64,000 bases of DNA from Pseudomonas sp. AFG_SD02_1510_Pfu_092 (GCF_003331055.1 NZ_PUQD01000006.1:1-64000), one strand, 5' to 3'. Positions 48,312-57,817 are shown, counted from the stretch's first letter. Numbers and translations are program-made. Notes: generated by a model not told the origin, from the letters alone.

Positions 48312-48673
48312 GGAAATAAACCTCGTCGCATCGATCTTGGGGTAATTGTGCTGATGCTCGGAGCAGATCAGGGGGCTGACGGCTGTCCTGGTCGCAGGAG
48401 TGCGGCGGCGAACGCGAAGGCTCGAAGGGGAAGGGTGTGCAGGGCCAGGCGCAGGTGTGCTCCGGCAGGTCGGCTCGTGGATGCCTTGCTGCGGTGCTAC
48501 GCGATTGCCGGTACTGCGGTGATGCGCTTCCGTCCCTCGGGACAACTTCTTCGTTGCAGTCGCAATCCCGTCGAACCGCCTTGTGGGCCGTATAGACACG
48601 AGACGCCTCCAGGGGTGGGAGGAGCGCGCCTCGAAGGCCCTTGCCAGGGCCCCTGATTAGCGGGAGCGAGGCC

Positions 48674-48703
48674 ATCATGCCCTCGGTAAAAAGACCCTGT
48701 CAA
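48674..48703 (-). promoter_or_regulatory. Candidate aceA promoter
   Basis: On the minus strand a perfect -35 TTGACA (48703-48698) is followed after 18 nt by CATGAT (48679-48674), 4 of 6 for the -10. It is preceded immediately by the TGTAGT/ACTACA palindrome. Confidence 0.55.
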
Positions 48704-48709
48704 ATGTTT

Positions 48710-48735
48710 TGTAGTGGTTTTTTGTGGTTACTACA
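48710..48735. promoter_or_regulatory. TGTAGT-N14-ACTACA palindrome upstream of aceA
   Basis: TGTAGT at 48710-48715 and ACTACA at 48730-48735 are exact inverted repeats 14 nt apart, ending 6 bp upstream of the candidate aceA -35. I recall TGTAGT/ACTACA half-sites for RccR, an RpiR-family regulator of the glyoxylate shunt and pyruvate metabolism in Pseudomonas; the spacing it prefers I cannot confirm. Confidence 0.5.
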
Positions 48736-48802
48736 TCTTTGGTCTAATGCGACTTGGCAGTCAGTTTCAAGGCCTTTGGTCGAGGCCCTGAACTGCCTGG
48801 GC

Positions 48803-49537
48803 TCAGTCGAGAAGGTCGACTTTGACACGCAAAGTCATATTTTCACCGCGCTGGGTGCTGTAACTGTGGCTTGACGCGCTGCGCTCGGCCTGGCTCTGCT
48901 GGTTGTACCCGGCCAGGGTGATCCATTCGCCAAGCTTGCCGGTGACCGTTGTGTCGGTGCTCTGCACTTTCACTACATCCGCCCGTTCCTGGCTGATGCG
49001 GTCATTATTGCTGCTGATTTGCAGACGAACCGTTTCGCCAGTCAACGTCGGGGTGACGTAGAAACCCTGGGTCACGTTGCGGTATTCGGTGTTGCTCTGG
49101 ATGCGCCCGTAGCCGTCGGTGCTAGTGCTGGTGATCGGGATGCTCTGGCCAACCTGGATCAGCGCCGGCTGGCCTTCGCTGGCCTGTACCTGCTGCATGC
49201 CGCCGTCACGGTTGCTGGTGCCATAGTGGATGACGCGCGCATTGCCGCGGTTGTCCTGGAAATTGCTGTCGTTGTTGTCGACGCTGATCAACAGGCGCTT
49301 GGGGGCGGTGTCCAGCTGTTGCAGCAAGCTGCGCAGGTCGTCGATGCGCTCGGCGCTGGCGTTGACGATCAGCTTGTTCTCGAACGCCGTGACGCTGCCG
49401 TCCTTGCCGATGAATGCCTGCGCGGCGGGCAACAGCTCGGCGCTGCTGCGGTGTTGTAGCGGTACGACTTCGGTGGCGGCGTGGGCGCTGAGGCTGGCGA
49501 CCAGCAGCAGGGAAGCGAAAAGGGGGCGTAGCGGCAT
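48803..49537 (-). CDS. Orphan mini-secretin-like exported protein
   Basis: This 244-residue protein has a signal peptide (about 1-21, ending 'SLSAHAA'). Residues about 22-85 resemble a secretin N1/NolW domain ('HRSSAELLPAAQAFIGKDGS', 'NKLIVNASAERIDDLRSLLQ', 'QLDTAPKRLLISV'). Residues about 120-244 resemble a short piece of the secretin barrel ('VGQSIPITST', 'QGFYVTPTLTGETVRLQISS', 'GEWITLAG'). Full secretins are at least twice as long and end in a P-LG-D-IP-LG-LF lip, absent here. The ATG at 49537 has GGAG 9 nt upstream. No secretion or pilus genes are nearby. Function unknown. Confidence 0.8.
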   Translation of the reverse strand: MPLRPLFASLLLVASLSAHAATEVVPLQHRSSAELLPAAQAFIGKDGSVTAFENKLIVNASAERIDDLRSLLQQLDTAPKRLLISVDNNDSNFQDNRGNARVIHYGTSNRDGGMQQVQASEGQPALIQVGQSIPITSTSTDGYGRIQSNTEYRNVTQGFYVTPTLTGETVRLQISSNNDRISQERADVVKVQSTDTTVTGKLGEWITLAGYNQQSQAERSASSHSYSTQRGENMTLRVKVDLLD

Positions 49538-49739
49538 GTCCATGATCTCCGCAGGTGGAAGCAACATGATGGCAAATTTGCTGGCATCTTGCTGGCGCCA
49601 GATCAGCGCCTGGCCTTCTGGCTGTCATTATCCGCCAAGCCATGAATTCTCGCTCTGCGGATAATGCGCCTGCGCGCCAGGGCTGAACCTTTGATCAGCC
49701 CTGCAAGTCGCAAGCACAGGGAGCGGCGGGAGCTGACGG

Positions 49740-51449
49740 ATGAAGCGTGCACTGATCTTGTTACTGTGCCTGTACAGCGTTGGGCTGCAGGCCGCAGCCG
49801 ATTCGTTGCGGATCACCCAGCTGCAGCGCTGCGGCGACCTGCTTGATGACGATCAGCAGCAATGGTGCCTGCGTGCGCAAGGGCTGACAGCGGGCATGCC
49901 GGCGATCTGGTTGGGTGGGGTGCAGTTGCCGGCAACGGATGTCGAGCGCCAGGGTGACAGGCTGACGCTGAAACTCGCCAAGGGCGCGCAACACAGCGCG
50001 CCGCTGTGGCTGGAGGCGGGTGGCCGCAGCAGCAACCCGGTGTGGCTGACCCGTCGGCGCAGCCACGTGGTGGCCGCGGGGCCGAGCGAAGTGGCCAGGA
50101 ACATGGACGGGCTTGCCACCTACCTCGATCTGGTCAGCCTGTTGATCGAGGAAAAACACGATGGCGCCGCCGAGGCCCGACGTATTGCCGATAAGTACGG
50201 TGCGCAGGTCGTCGGCGCCATCCCGCCGCTGAATGTCTACCAGCTGCGCTTGCCAGTGCGTGACCTGGTGCAGCGCGACGCGCTGATCCTGCGCATGGGC
50301 AGCGAAGTCAGCGTGGATGCGGTGATCGTCGAGGAGTCCGCCCCGGAGCGCGGCGAGGAGGGTGGCGGGCGCGCGCAGGCGGCCATCGTTCAGGCGGATG
50401 AATGGGCTGCCAACCGCTTCATGGACGCCCTGTACTTCTTCCAGCGGCGTATCGCTGCCGCCGCTGTGCCGGTACAGCCGGTGCGGGTGGGGGTGATCGA
50501 GCGCGATCTCGACTTCGACGCGCCGGCGTTCGAAAGCTATCGCGGCCGCTGCGACACGGGCCGGACCTGCCTGTACGGCCGCGACGGCGACCGCCCGACC
50601 AGCCACGGCAGCCATGTGGCCGGCATCCTGGCAGCGCAGGGCGACGGCTTTCTGCCGGGGCTGGGCAAGCAAAACCCCGGCTTCGATGTCATCGTCGAGC
50701 GCAACTCCGATGCCGGCATCACGGCGAACATCGCTGCCTCGGTGAACCTGGTCGAAGACGGCGTGCGGGTGTTGAACTGGAGCTGGGGGATTCACCGGGT
50801 CGGGGCGAAGAACGTGAAAGGTGACGAGGTCGATTCGCTGGTGCGTTCCGGGCTGGCGATGAGCGGCTATGAAGAACTGCTCGAAGAGTTCTTCCTCTGG
50901 TTGCGGGCCAAGCATCCTGACGTGGTCGTGGTGAACTCGGCCGGTAATGGTGCGTCCTGGTCGGGGACCGATGAGTATCGGCTGCCGTCCTCGTTCATCA
51001 CCGAGCAATTGCTGGTGGTGGGCGGCCACCAGCGCAGTGACAGACCGGTGCCGGTCGAAGACCCGCGCCATGTGCGCAAACGCCACAGTTCCAACATCGA
51101 CATGCGCGTGGACATCAGTGCGGCTGCCTGCATCCGCCCGGCGCCGGCCGCCGAGGCGCATTGCGGTACGTCGTATGCGACCCCGCTGGTGACCGCCACC
51201 GTGGCGACCATGCTGGCGATCAACCCGGCCCTGACCCCGCAGCAGGTGCGCATGCTGTTGCGGCGCAGCGCCCTTACCCTGGGCGCCGAACAGGATTTCG
51301 AAGCCATGGATGCCGAGGACCTGACCGCGCCGATTCTGCCGTCGGAGCGCAACGGCCAATTGCATCACCCCGACCTTGGCCGCTCTGCGCGGCTGGACAT
51401 GCAGCGGGCGCTGGACCTGGCCGTACAGAGTCGCGACCGGGTGCGTTGA
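49740..51449 (+). CDS. S8 (subtilisin-like) serine peptidase, exported
   Basis: This 569-residue protein has a signal peptide (about 1-19) and an N-terminal region of about 230 residues of unknown fold. The S8 domain (about 245-520) has the catalytic His in 'TSHGSHVAGILA' and the Ser in 'HCGTSYATPLVTA', with the oxyanion region 'VVVNSAGNGASW'. The Asp motif, normally D-S/T-G, reads 'VGVIERDLDFDAPAF', so the acid must be supplied by a non-standard Asp. It is probably periplasmic or secreted, since no autotransporter barrel follows. It is divergent from the mini-secretin gene (202 bp between starts). Confidence 0.88.
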   Translation: MKRALILLLCLYSVGLQAAADSLRITQLQRCGDLLDDDQQQWCLRAQGLTAGMPAIWLGGVQLPATDVERQGDRLTLKLAKGAQHSAPLWLEAGGRSSNPVWLTRRRSHVVAAGPSEVARNMDGLATYLDLVSLLIEEKHDGAAEARRIADKYGAQVVGAIPPLNVYQLRLPVRDLVQRDALILRMGSEVSVDAVIVEESAPERGEEGGGRAQAAIVQADEWAANRFMDALYFFQRRIAAAAVPVQPVRVGVIERDLDFDAPAFESYRGRCDTGRTCLYGRDGDRPTSHGSHVAGILAAQGDGFLPGLGKQNPGFDVIVERNSDAGITANIAASVNLVEDGVRVLNWSWGIHRVGAKNVKGDEVDSLVRSGLAMSGYEELLEEFFLWLRAKHPDVVVVNSAGNGASWSGTDEYRLPSSFITEQLLVVGGHQRSDRPVPVEDPRHVRKRHSSNIDMRVDISAAACIRPAPAAEAHCGTSYATPLVTATVATMLAINPALTPQQVRMLLRRSALTLGAEQDFEAMDAEDLTAPILPSERNGQLHHPDLGRSARLDMQRALDLAVQSRDRVR

Positions 51450-51531
51450 ACGGTGGCTGTTGACGGGCAAATTCCGTAACATCGCGGCCCTTGTTTTTGT
51501 CCCGTCCGCCCGGACCGCCCCCAGGATGCTC

Positions 51532-52974
51532 ATGAAACCCGCCCGACTCCGCGCCGACCTGCTCGCCGGCCTGACCACCTCGTTCGCCCTGGTGCCCGAG
51601 TGTATCGCTTTCGCCCTGGTGGCCCACCTCAACCCGCTGATGGGCCTGTATGGCGCCTTCATCATCTGCACCCTGACGGCGCTGTTCGGCGGCCGGCCGG
51701 GGATGATTTCCGGGGCCGCCGGTTCGATGGCGGTGGTGATCGTCGCGCTGGTGGTGCAGCACGGCGCACAGTACCTGCTGGCCACCGTGCTGCTGGGCGG
51801 CGTGGTGATGATGCTGTTCGGCCTGTTGCGCCTGGGCAAGCTGGTGCGCTTGGTGCCTTACCCGGTCATGCTCGGCTTCGTCAACGGCCTGGCAATCGTG
51901 ATCGCGCTGGCCCAGCTCGAGCATTTCAAGCAGGGTGAACACTGGCTCACTGGAATGCCGTTGTACCTGATGATCGGCCTGGTGGCGCTGACCATGCTGG
52001 TGGTCTACGTACTGCCGAAGCTGACCCGCGCGGTGCCGCCGGCGCTGGTGGCGATCCTCGGTGTCGGCCTGTTGGTGTACCTGCTCGACCTGCCCACGCG
52101 CACCCTCGGCGACATGGCGAGCATCGCCGGTGGCCTGCCGCACCTGGCCCTGCCGGATGTGCCGTGGAACCTGGAAACCCTGAAAATCGTGGCGCCATAC
52201 GCGGTGCTGATGGCCATGGTCGGCCTGCTGGAAACCTTGCTCACCCTCAACCTTACCGATGAAATCACCGAGAGCCGTGGTTACCCGGACCGTGAGTGCG
52301 TTGCGCTGGGTGCGGCCAACATGGTCTCAGGCCTGTGCGGCGGCATGGGCGGTTGCGCGATGATCGGCCAGACGGTGATCAACCTCAGCTCCGCTGGCCG
52401 TGGCCGGCTGTCGGGCGTGGTGGCCGGGGGCATGGTGTTGCTGTTCGTGCTGTTCCTGGCGCCGCTGATCGAGCGCATTCCGCTGGCGGCGCTGGTCGGG
52501 GTGATGTTCGTGGTGGCGCAGCAGACCTTCGCCTGGGCCTCGCTGCGGGTGCTGCACAAGGTGCCACTGAACGATGTGCTGGCGATCATTGCGGTGACGG
52601 TGGTCACGGTGTTTACCGACCTGGCCGTGGCGGTGCTGTTCGGCATCATCATCGCGGCGCTGAACTTTGCCTGGCAGCATGCGCGGGAGCTGTATGCCGA
52701 CAGCCGCGAGGATGGCGAAGGCGGCAAATATTACCAGGTGCATGGCACGTTGTTTTTCGCCTCGACTGCCTCGTTCCTCGAGCAGTTCGACGCGGCCAGC
52801 GACCCGGCCAGGGTCACGTTGGACTGCCAGCACTTGAGCTTTGTCGATTATTCGGCGATTGCGGCGTTGCAGACCCTGCGTGAGCGCTATGCCAAGGCGG
52901 GCAAGCATCTGCGCGTGGTGCATTTGTCGGAGCGGTGCAAGAAGCTGTTGAAGCGGGCGGGGGAGCAGCACTGA
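51532..52974 (+). CDS. SulP-family inorganic anion transporter with STAS domain
   Basis: This 480-residue inner-membrane protein has 10-12 predicted helices with SulP landmarks 'RADLLAGLTTSFALVPECIA' and 'GGRPGMISGAAGSMAVVIVA', and a C-terminal STAS domain (about 400-475, 'RVTLDCQHLSFVDYSAIAAL'). The family carries sulfate, bicarbonate or other anions; the substrate is not visible here. The ATG at 51532 has AGGA 5 nt upstream. It starts 82 bp after the peptidase, so readthrough from that gene is possible. Confidence 0.92.
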   Translation: MKPARLRADLLAGLTTSFALVPECIAFALVAHLNPLMGLYGAFIICTLTALFGGRPGMISGAAGSMAVVIVALVVQHGAQYLLATVLLGGVVMMLFGLLRLGKLVRLVPYPVMLGFVNGLAIVIALAQLEHFKQGEHWLTGMPLYLMIGLVALTMLVVYVLPKLTRAVPPALVAILGVGLLVYLLDLPTRTLGDMASIAGGLPHLALPDVPWNLETLKIVAPYAVLMAMVGLLETLLTLNLTDEITESRGYPDRECVALGAANMVSGLCGGMGGCAMIGQTVINLSSAGRGRLSGVVAGGMVLLFVLFLAPLIERIPLAALVGVMFVVAQQTFAWASLRVLHKVPLNDVLAIIAVTVVTVFTDLAVAVLFGIIIAALNFAWQHARELYADSREDGEGGKYYQVHGTLFFASTASFLEQFDAASDPARVTLDCQHLSFVDYSAIAALQTLRERYAKAGKHLRVVHLSERCKKLLKRAGEQH

Positions 52975-52990
52975 GGGTTGGTTGTTGGCT

Positions 52991-53169
52991 GTGCCGGCCT
53001 CTTCGCGGCTAAAGCCGCTCCCACAGGGACGGCACAGTATTCACTGGCTGTGTTGTCCCTGGGAGAGCAATTGTCTTGGTCAATTTCTAAAAGCTGGCGC
53101 GATCGCGCAGGCCCAGGGCTCACGCAGTACCTGTGGGAGCGGCTTTAGCCGCGAAGAGGCCGGCACAGG
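52991..53169. repeat. Inverted REP pair with a conserved 34-nt spacer motif
   Basis: REP cores at about 52991-53028 (CTCTTCGCGGCTAAAGCCGC then TCCCACAG) and 53131-53169 are near-perfect inverted copies. Between them 53068-53101 resembles 63170-63202 in another REP pair of this window. The group lies between two converging genes. Confidence 0.88.
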
Positions 53170-53177
53170 CGACTGAA

Positions 53178-55289
53178 TTACTCCCCGCGGTTCTTCTTGA
53201 CGATGGCGTCGGCGATGCTCGCCGGGGCCTCGGCATAGCGGGTGAACTCCATCGAGAAACTGGCCCGGCCCTGGGTCATCGAGCGCATCGATGTGGCGTA
53301 GCCGAACATCTCGCCCAACGGCACTTCGGCGCGTATCACCTTGCCAGCCGGCGTTTCGTCACCGTCCTGGATCATCCCGCGGCGCCGGCTGAGGTCGCCG
53401 AGGATGTCGCCCTGATACTCCTCGGGTGTCACCACCTCAACCTTCATCACCGGCTCCAGCAACACCGCGCCGCCTTTCTGCGACAACTGCTTGGTAGCCA
53501 TCGAAGCGGCAATCTTGTACGCCATCTCGTTGGAGTCGACGTCGTGGTACGAACCATCGAAGACCGCCGCCTTGAGGTTGATCAGCGGGTAGCCGGCGAG
53601 TACGCCGTTCTTCATCTGCTCTTCGATACCCTTCTGAATCGCCGGGATGTACTCGCGGGGGACCACGCCGCCGACGATCTCGTTGATGAACTCCAGGCCT
53701 TCCTTGCCCTCGTCGCCAGGCGCGAAGCGGATCCAGCAGTGGCCGTACTGGCCACGTCCGCCGGACTGGCGGACGAAACGGCCCTCGATCTCGCAGGTGT
53801 TGCGGATCTTCTCGCGGTAGGCCACCTGTGGCTTGCCGATGTTGGCTTCGACGTTGAACTCGCGGCGCATGCGGTCGACGATGATGTCCAGGTGCAGCTC
53901 GCCCATGCCCGAGATGATGGTCTGGCCGGTCTCTTCGTCGGTGCGCACGCGGAATGACGGGTCTTCCTGGGCCAGCTTGCCCAGGGCGATGCCCATTTTT
54001 TCCTGATCGGCCTTGGTTTTCGGCTCCACCGCCACGGAAATCACCGGGTCGGGGAAGTCCATGCGTTCGAGAATGATCGGTTTGTCCATGTCGCACAGGG
54101 TGTCGCCGGTGGTCACATCTTTCATGCCGATCAGCGCGGCGATGTCGCCGGCGCACACGTCCTTGATTTCGGCGCGCTGGTTGGCGTGCATCTGCACCAT
54201 GCGGCCGATGCGTTCCTTCTTGCCCTTGACCGAGTTGAGCACCGCATTGCCGGAGCTGAGCACGCCGGAATAGACCCGGGCGAAGGTCAGGGTGCCGACG
54301 AACGGGTCGGTGGCGATCTTGAACGCCAGCGCCGAGAATGGTTCGCTGTCGTCGGCATGGCGCTCGAGGTGCTTTTCTTCATCATCCGGGTCGGTGCCTT
54401 TGATGGCCGGGATTTCCGACGGCGCGGGCAGGTAGTCGATGACCGCATCGAGCATCAGCGGCACGCCCTTGTTCTTGAACGACGACCCGAGAATGGTCGG
54501 TACGATCTCGTTGTTCAGGGTGCGTTTACGCAGCCCGGCCTTGATTTCTTCGATGCTCAGCTCTTCGCCATCGAGAAACTTCAAGGTCAGTTCGTCATCG
54601 GCCTCGGCCGCTGCTTCGACCATATGCGCACGCCATTCGTCGGCCAGCGCCTGCAGCTCGGCGGGGATGGCTTCTTCGCGGTAACTGGTGCCGTTGTCGG
54701 CGTCGTTCCAGTAGATGGCCTTCATCTTCACCAGGTCGATCTGGCCCTGGAAGTTTTCTTCGCTGCCAATGGCCAGCTGGATCGGCACCGGGTGGTGGCC
54801 CAGACGCTGGTCGATCTGCCGGACCACACGCAGGAAATCGGCGCCCTGGCGGTCCATCTTGTTGATGTAGGCCAGGCGCGGTACATGGTACTTGTTGGCC
54901 TGGCGCCAGACGGTCTCGGACTGCGGCTCGACCCCGTCCGCGCCGCTGAACACCACCACCGCGCCATCGAGCACGCGCAGCGAGCGCTCGACCTCGATGG
55001 TGAAGTCGACGTGGCCCGGGGTGTCGATGATGTTGAAGCGGTACTTGTGGGCGAACTGCTTGGTCGAGCCCTGCCAGAAGGCAGTGGTCGCGGCCGAGGT
55101 GATGGTGATGCCGCGCTCCTGCTCCTGGGCCATCCAGTCCATGGTCGCGGCGCCGTCGTGGACCTCGCCCATCTTGCGGTTGACCCCGGTGTAGAACAGG
55201 ATCCGCTCGGTGGTGGTGGTCTTGCCGGCGTCCACGTGGGCGACGATGCCTATATTGCGGTACAGCTCGATGGGCGTTGTGCGGGCCAT
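53178..55289 (-). CDS. fusA: Elongation factor G, stand-alone second copy
   Basis: This 703-residue translational GTPase has the P-loop '[12 protein letters not shown]', switch region '[11 protein letters not shown]', G3 'DTPGHVDFT' and G4 '[10 protein letters not shown]', followed by the usual domains II-V ending in '[11 protein letters not shown]'. It catalyses ribosome translocation and/or recycling. The primary fusA of gammaproteobacteria sits with rpsL, rpsG and tuf; here none is present, so this is most likely the second EF-G found in Pseudomonas (called fusA2 or fusB). Division of labour between the two copies is not readable from sequence. Confidence 0.95.
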   Translation of the reverse strand: MARTTPIELYRNIGIVAHVDAGKTTTTERILFYTGVNRKMGEVHDGAATMDWMAQEQERGITITSAATTAFWQGSTKQFAHKYRFNIIDTPGHVDFTIEVERSLRVLDGAVVVFSGADGVEPQSETVWRQANKYHVPRLAYINKMDRQGADFLRVVRQIDQRLGHHPVPIQLAIGSEENFQGQIDLVKMKAIYWNDADNGTSYREEAIPAELQALADEWRAHMVEAAAEADDELTLKFLDGEELSIEEIKAGLRKRTLNNEIVPTILGSSFKNKGVPLMLDAVIDYLPAPSEIPAIKGTDPDDEEKHLERHADDSEPFSALAFKIATDPFVGTLTFARVYSGVLSSGNAVLNSVKGKKERIGRMVQMHANQRAEIKDVCAGDIAALIGMKDVTTGDTLCDMDKPIILERMDFPDPVISVAVEPKTKADQEKMGIALGKLAQEDPSFRVRTDEETGQTIISGMGELHLDIIVDRMRREFNVEANIGKPQVAYREKIRNTCEIEGRFVRQSGGRGQYGHCWIRFAPGDEGKEGLEFINEIVGGVVPREYIPAIQKGIEEQMKNGVLAGYPLINLKAAVFDGSYHDVDSNEMAYKIAASMATKQLSQKGGAVLLEPVMKVEVVTPEEYQGDILGDLSRRRGMIQDGDETPAGKVIRAEVPLGEMFGYATSMRSMTQGRASFSMEFTRYAEAPASIADAIVKKNRGE

Positions 55290-55362
55290 GGCGGACTACC
55301 TGCGGATGGGCGGATTCTCCCACGTTAGCAGACCGGCAGAATCCTGCCGTGCCGCCCGGCCG

Positions 55363-55788
55363 TCAGTCGGCCTGGGCCTGCAGCAGCCACTGGCCATCCA
55401 CTTCGCGGGCCAGGCCGCTGGCCGGCAACAGGGCCAGCAGGCGTGTGTGCAGGGCGGCTTCGGTGAAGGTCTTGAGGGTGGCCAGGTCCAGCGCGCCGAC
55501 CAGGTTGAGTTCGGCCTTGGTGTATGACAGCCAGGCCTTTTTCAGCACCTGGGCGACGTCGCTGCCGGAGGTGCTGGCGAAGCGGCGGTGCCACTGGCGG
55601 CCGTCGAAGGTAAAGCTGTGGGCGTGGCTGTAGGTGCTTGCGTCGCCACCCTCGGCGCAACGGTGGCAACGGCACGGGCCTTCGCCGAAGGCGTTGCGCA
55701 GGTAGTTGTTGAAGTCCACCACAGGCTTGAGGGACAGGCGTTTGTCGACATCGAACAGGTCGGCGATCAGGGGTTCTTCGGCGCTCAC
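55363..55788 (-). CDS. Conserved-looking small protein with a Cys cluster
   Basis: This 141-residue soluble protein starts at GTG 55788 with GAGGA 6 nt upstream and begins MSAEEPLIADLFDVDKRLSL. It contains 'GEGPCRCHRCAEGGD', a compact Cys-x-Cys-x2-Cys group that could bind a metal, and a C-terminal helical part. No family is recognised. It lies 73 bp upstream of fusA2 on the same strand and could be cotranscribed with it. Confidence 0.75.
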   Translation of the reverse strand: MSAEEPLIADLFDVDKRLSLKPVVDFNNYLRNAFGEGPCRCHRCAEGGDASTYSHAHSFTFDGRQWHRRFASTSGSDVAQVLKKAWLSYTKAELNLVGALDLATLKTFTEAALHTRLLALLPASGLAREVDGQWLLQAQAD

Positions 55789-55865
55789 TGGGGATCCTCG
55801 TGTGGTGTGGCGTGCATCGGCGGGCACCCTAACAGATCGGGCCTGGCAGATCATCTTTTGCAGGC

Positions 55866-55947
55866 CTGGCCTCTTCGCGGGCGCGCCCGCTCCCACAGTG
55901 ATCGCGCCGAACCTTTGTGGGAGCGGGCATGCCCGCGAAGAGGCCGC
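55866..55947. repeat. Inverted pair of REP palindromes
   Basis: REP cores at about 55866-55899 and 55914-55947 face each other with only a 14-nt spacer, between two divergent small genes. Their position upstream of both genes is unusual, since most REPs in this window lie after genes. Confidence 0.88.
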
Positions 55948-56018
55948 TAGAGACAACGGAGACCGCCTGCCGTACTCTACGCGCCCATTCGTCTACCTAG
56001 TCACCGAGGTAACCCCGC

Positions 56019-56321
56019 TTGAGCACCAAGTACCCGTACATCGCCACCGTCACCATCAGCGCCGAAGACCGTGGCGGTGATACCGAGGCTTCGGAAAACC
56101 CCAACATGCGCGTTGGCCTGGAGGCGGTGACCGAAACCCTGAAGAAGGTGCATTTCGTCGGTACGCTCGCGGCGCCCGAAAAGAATGCCACGCACATCTG
56201 CGTGACCCTGGAGAACGGCCTGACCTACTACGGCCCGATCGTCAACGGCCATGCCGAACTCGAAGGCGGCTGGATCGCCTTCGAATCCGACATGCTCACC
56301 CCGCAGGAACTGGGCCTGTAA
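56019..56321 (+). CDS. Small conserved-looking protein, TTG start
   Basis: This 100-residue soluble protein begins MSTKYPYIATVTISAEDRGG from a TTG at 56019 with GAGGT about 8 nt upstream; no ATG gives a comparable start. The end 'GWIAFESDMLTPQELGL' and an even, beta-rich pattern suggest a small folded domain, but I do not recognise it. It converges with the aminotransferase gene, 12 bp apart. Confidence 0.75.
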   Translation: MSTKYPYIATVTISAEDRGGDTEASENPNMRVGLEAVTETLKKVHFVGTLAAPEKNATHICVTLENGLTYYGPIVNGHAELEGGWIAFESDMLTPQELGL

Positions 56322-56333
56322 ACCCCGTTCTTC

Positions 56334-57587
56334 TTACGCCCCCAGTTCGGCCAGGCACTGCTCGAGGATATCCAGGCCTTCCTCGAGCACCTCGGCCTCG
56401 ATGGTCAGCGGTGCCAGCAGGCGGATGATGTGCCGCGCCTTGCCGCTCGGCATCAGCAACAGGCCCTTGGCCCGCGCCGTTTCCATCACCTTGGCCAGTT
56501 GCGCGGGCGCCGGGCTGCCGTCGGCGTTGACGAACTCGATCCCGCGCATGGCACCGACCCCGGTCAGGCGGCCGATGAACGGGCTCAGCCCGGTGGCCTT
56601 CCAGCGCTCGAAGCGGCGCACGATGGCCTGTTCCTGGCGTTCACCCCAGGTGGCGAGGTGCTCGTCGGTCATCTGCGCCAGGCTGGCCAGGGCTGCCGCG
56701 CAGGCAATCGGGTTGCCCGAATAGGTGCCGCCCAAGCCACCCTTGGGCAGTGCCGACAGCAACGCCTTGCGCCCGACCACTGCACCCAGCGGCATGCCGC
56801 CGGCAATGCTCTTGGCCAACAACAGCAGGTCGGGTTCGATGCCCAGGCGCGGGAAGGCGAAGCGCTGGCCGGTGCGGCCGAACCCGGACTGGATTTCGTC
56901 GATGATGATCAGGATGCCGTGCTCGTCGCAGAAGCGGCGCAGGGCCTGGGCGAACGCTGGGTCAAGGGCGAGGAAGCCGCCTTCGCCCTGCACGGGTTCG
57001 AAGATGAAGGCCGCCACGTCTTCGACCGCCAGTTCGACGCTGAACAGCCGCTCCATGGCCTTGAGCGCCTGCTCGCAGGTAACCCCGCTGTCGGCGCTGG
57101 GGTAGGGCAGGTGATACACCGGGCCGGGCAGTTCACCCACCCGTTGCTTGTACGGGGCGACCTTGCCGTTGAGGTTCAGGGTGGCCAGGGTGCGCCCATG
57201 GAAGCCGCCGTCAAAGGCGATGATGGCGCGTTTGCCGGTAGCCGCGCGGGCCACTTTCAGGGCGTTTTCCGCCGCTTCCGCGCCACTGTTGGTGAGCATG
57301 CCGGCCAAGGGGTAGCTGACCGGCACGAACTGGCTCAGTTGCTCCATCAGGGCCAGGTACGGGCCGTGTGGGGCGGCGTTGAAGGCGTAGTGGGTCAGGC
57401 GGCTGGCCTGGGCCTGGATCGCCTCGACCACCGCCGGGTTGCAGTGGCCCAGGTTGAGTACGCCGATACCGCCGACGAAGTCGATGTAACGTTTGCCGTC
57501 GGTGTCCCAGACTTCGGCGTTACGGCCATGGGAAAGTGTGATCGGGTGAACGATGGCAATGGACTGGCTGATACTTTCCTGGTTCAT
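56334..57587 (-). CDS. gabT: Class III aminotransferase, 4-aminobutyrate type
   Basis: This 417-residue PLP enzyme has 'LTNSGAEAAENALKVARAAT', 'GGFHGRTLATLNLNG', 'IIIDEIQSGFGRTGQRFAF' and the PLP lysine in 'LLLLAKSIAGGMPLG'. It looks like a GABA aminotransferase, converting 4-aminobutyrate (or a near relative such as 5-aminovalerate) to the semialdehyde. No succinate-semialdehyde dehydrogenase is adjacent, so this may be a second GABA-type enzyme and not the gabTD one. The nearby LysR regulator and GABA-type permease support a transport-and-degradation unit. Confidence 0.85.
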   Translation of the reverse strand: MNQESISQSIAIVHPITLSHGRNAEVWDTDGKRYIDFVGGIGVLNLGHCNPAVVEAIQAQASRLTHYAFNAAPHGPYLALMEQLSQFVPVSYPLAGMLTNSGAEAAENALKVARAATGKRAIIAFDGGFHGRTLATLNLNGKVAPYKQRVGELPGPVYHLPYPSADSGVTCEQALKAMERLFSVELAVEDVAAFIFEPVQGEGGFLALDPAFAQALRRFCDEHGILIIIDEIQSGFGRTGQRFAFPRLGIEPDLLLLAKSIAGGMPLGAVVGRKALLSALPKGGLGGTYSGNPIACAAALASLAQMTDEHLATWGERQEQAIVRRFERWKATGLSPFIGRLTGVGAMRGIEFVNADGSPAPAQLAKVMETARAKGLLLMPSGKARHIIRLLAPLTIEAEVLEEGLDILEQCLAELGA

Positions 57588-57710
57588 GAGCACGCGGGAC
57601 CTTGTTCGAGTTTCTTATTATCCAAGCGTGTCGGCAGGTTATTCCGCAAACGAATTATTCGATTGCGGTCATTCCATGGATTCGTGAACTGGCGGCTGAT
57701 TTGTATCGCC

Positions 57711-57817
57711 TGTGCCGGCCTCTTCGCGGGCTCGCCCGCTTCCACAGGTATGCAGCACGCTCGAACATTTGCAGATCCCTGTGGGAGCGGGTTTACCCGC
57801 GAAGAGGCCGCTACAGG
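57711..57817. repeat. Inverted pair of REP palindromes
   Basis: REP cores at about 57711-57748 and 57779-57817 are inverted copies, between the aminotransferase start and the end of the LysR gene on the same strand. Confidence 0.87.

Larger units (their letters stand above)
48312..48802. other. 491-bp region: aceA leader and promoter, no gene seen
   Basis: If the promoter at 48674-48703 is right, the aceA mRNA has a leader of about 355 nt. It contains hairpins such as GGCCCT-TGCC-AGGGCC (48636-48651) near its 5' end. I see no riboswitch class and no credible gene on either strand. Confidence 0.6.

Noticed and set aside
48641..48874. 77-codon frame on the plus strand upstream of aceA
   Set aside because: It runs through the aceA promoter and into the end of the opposite gene and looks like no protein.
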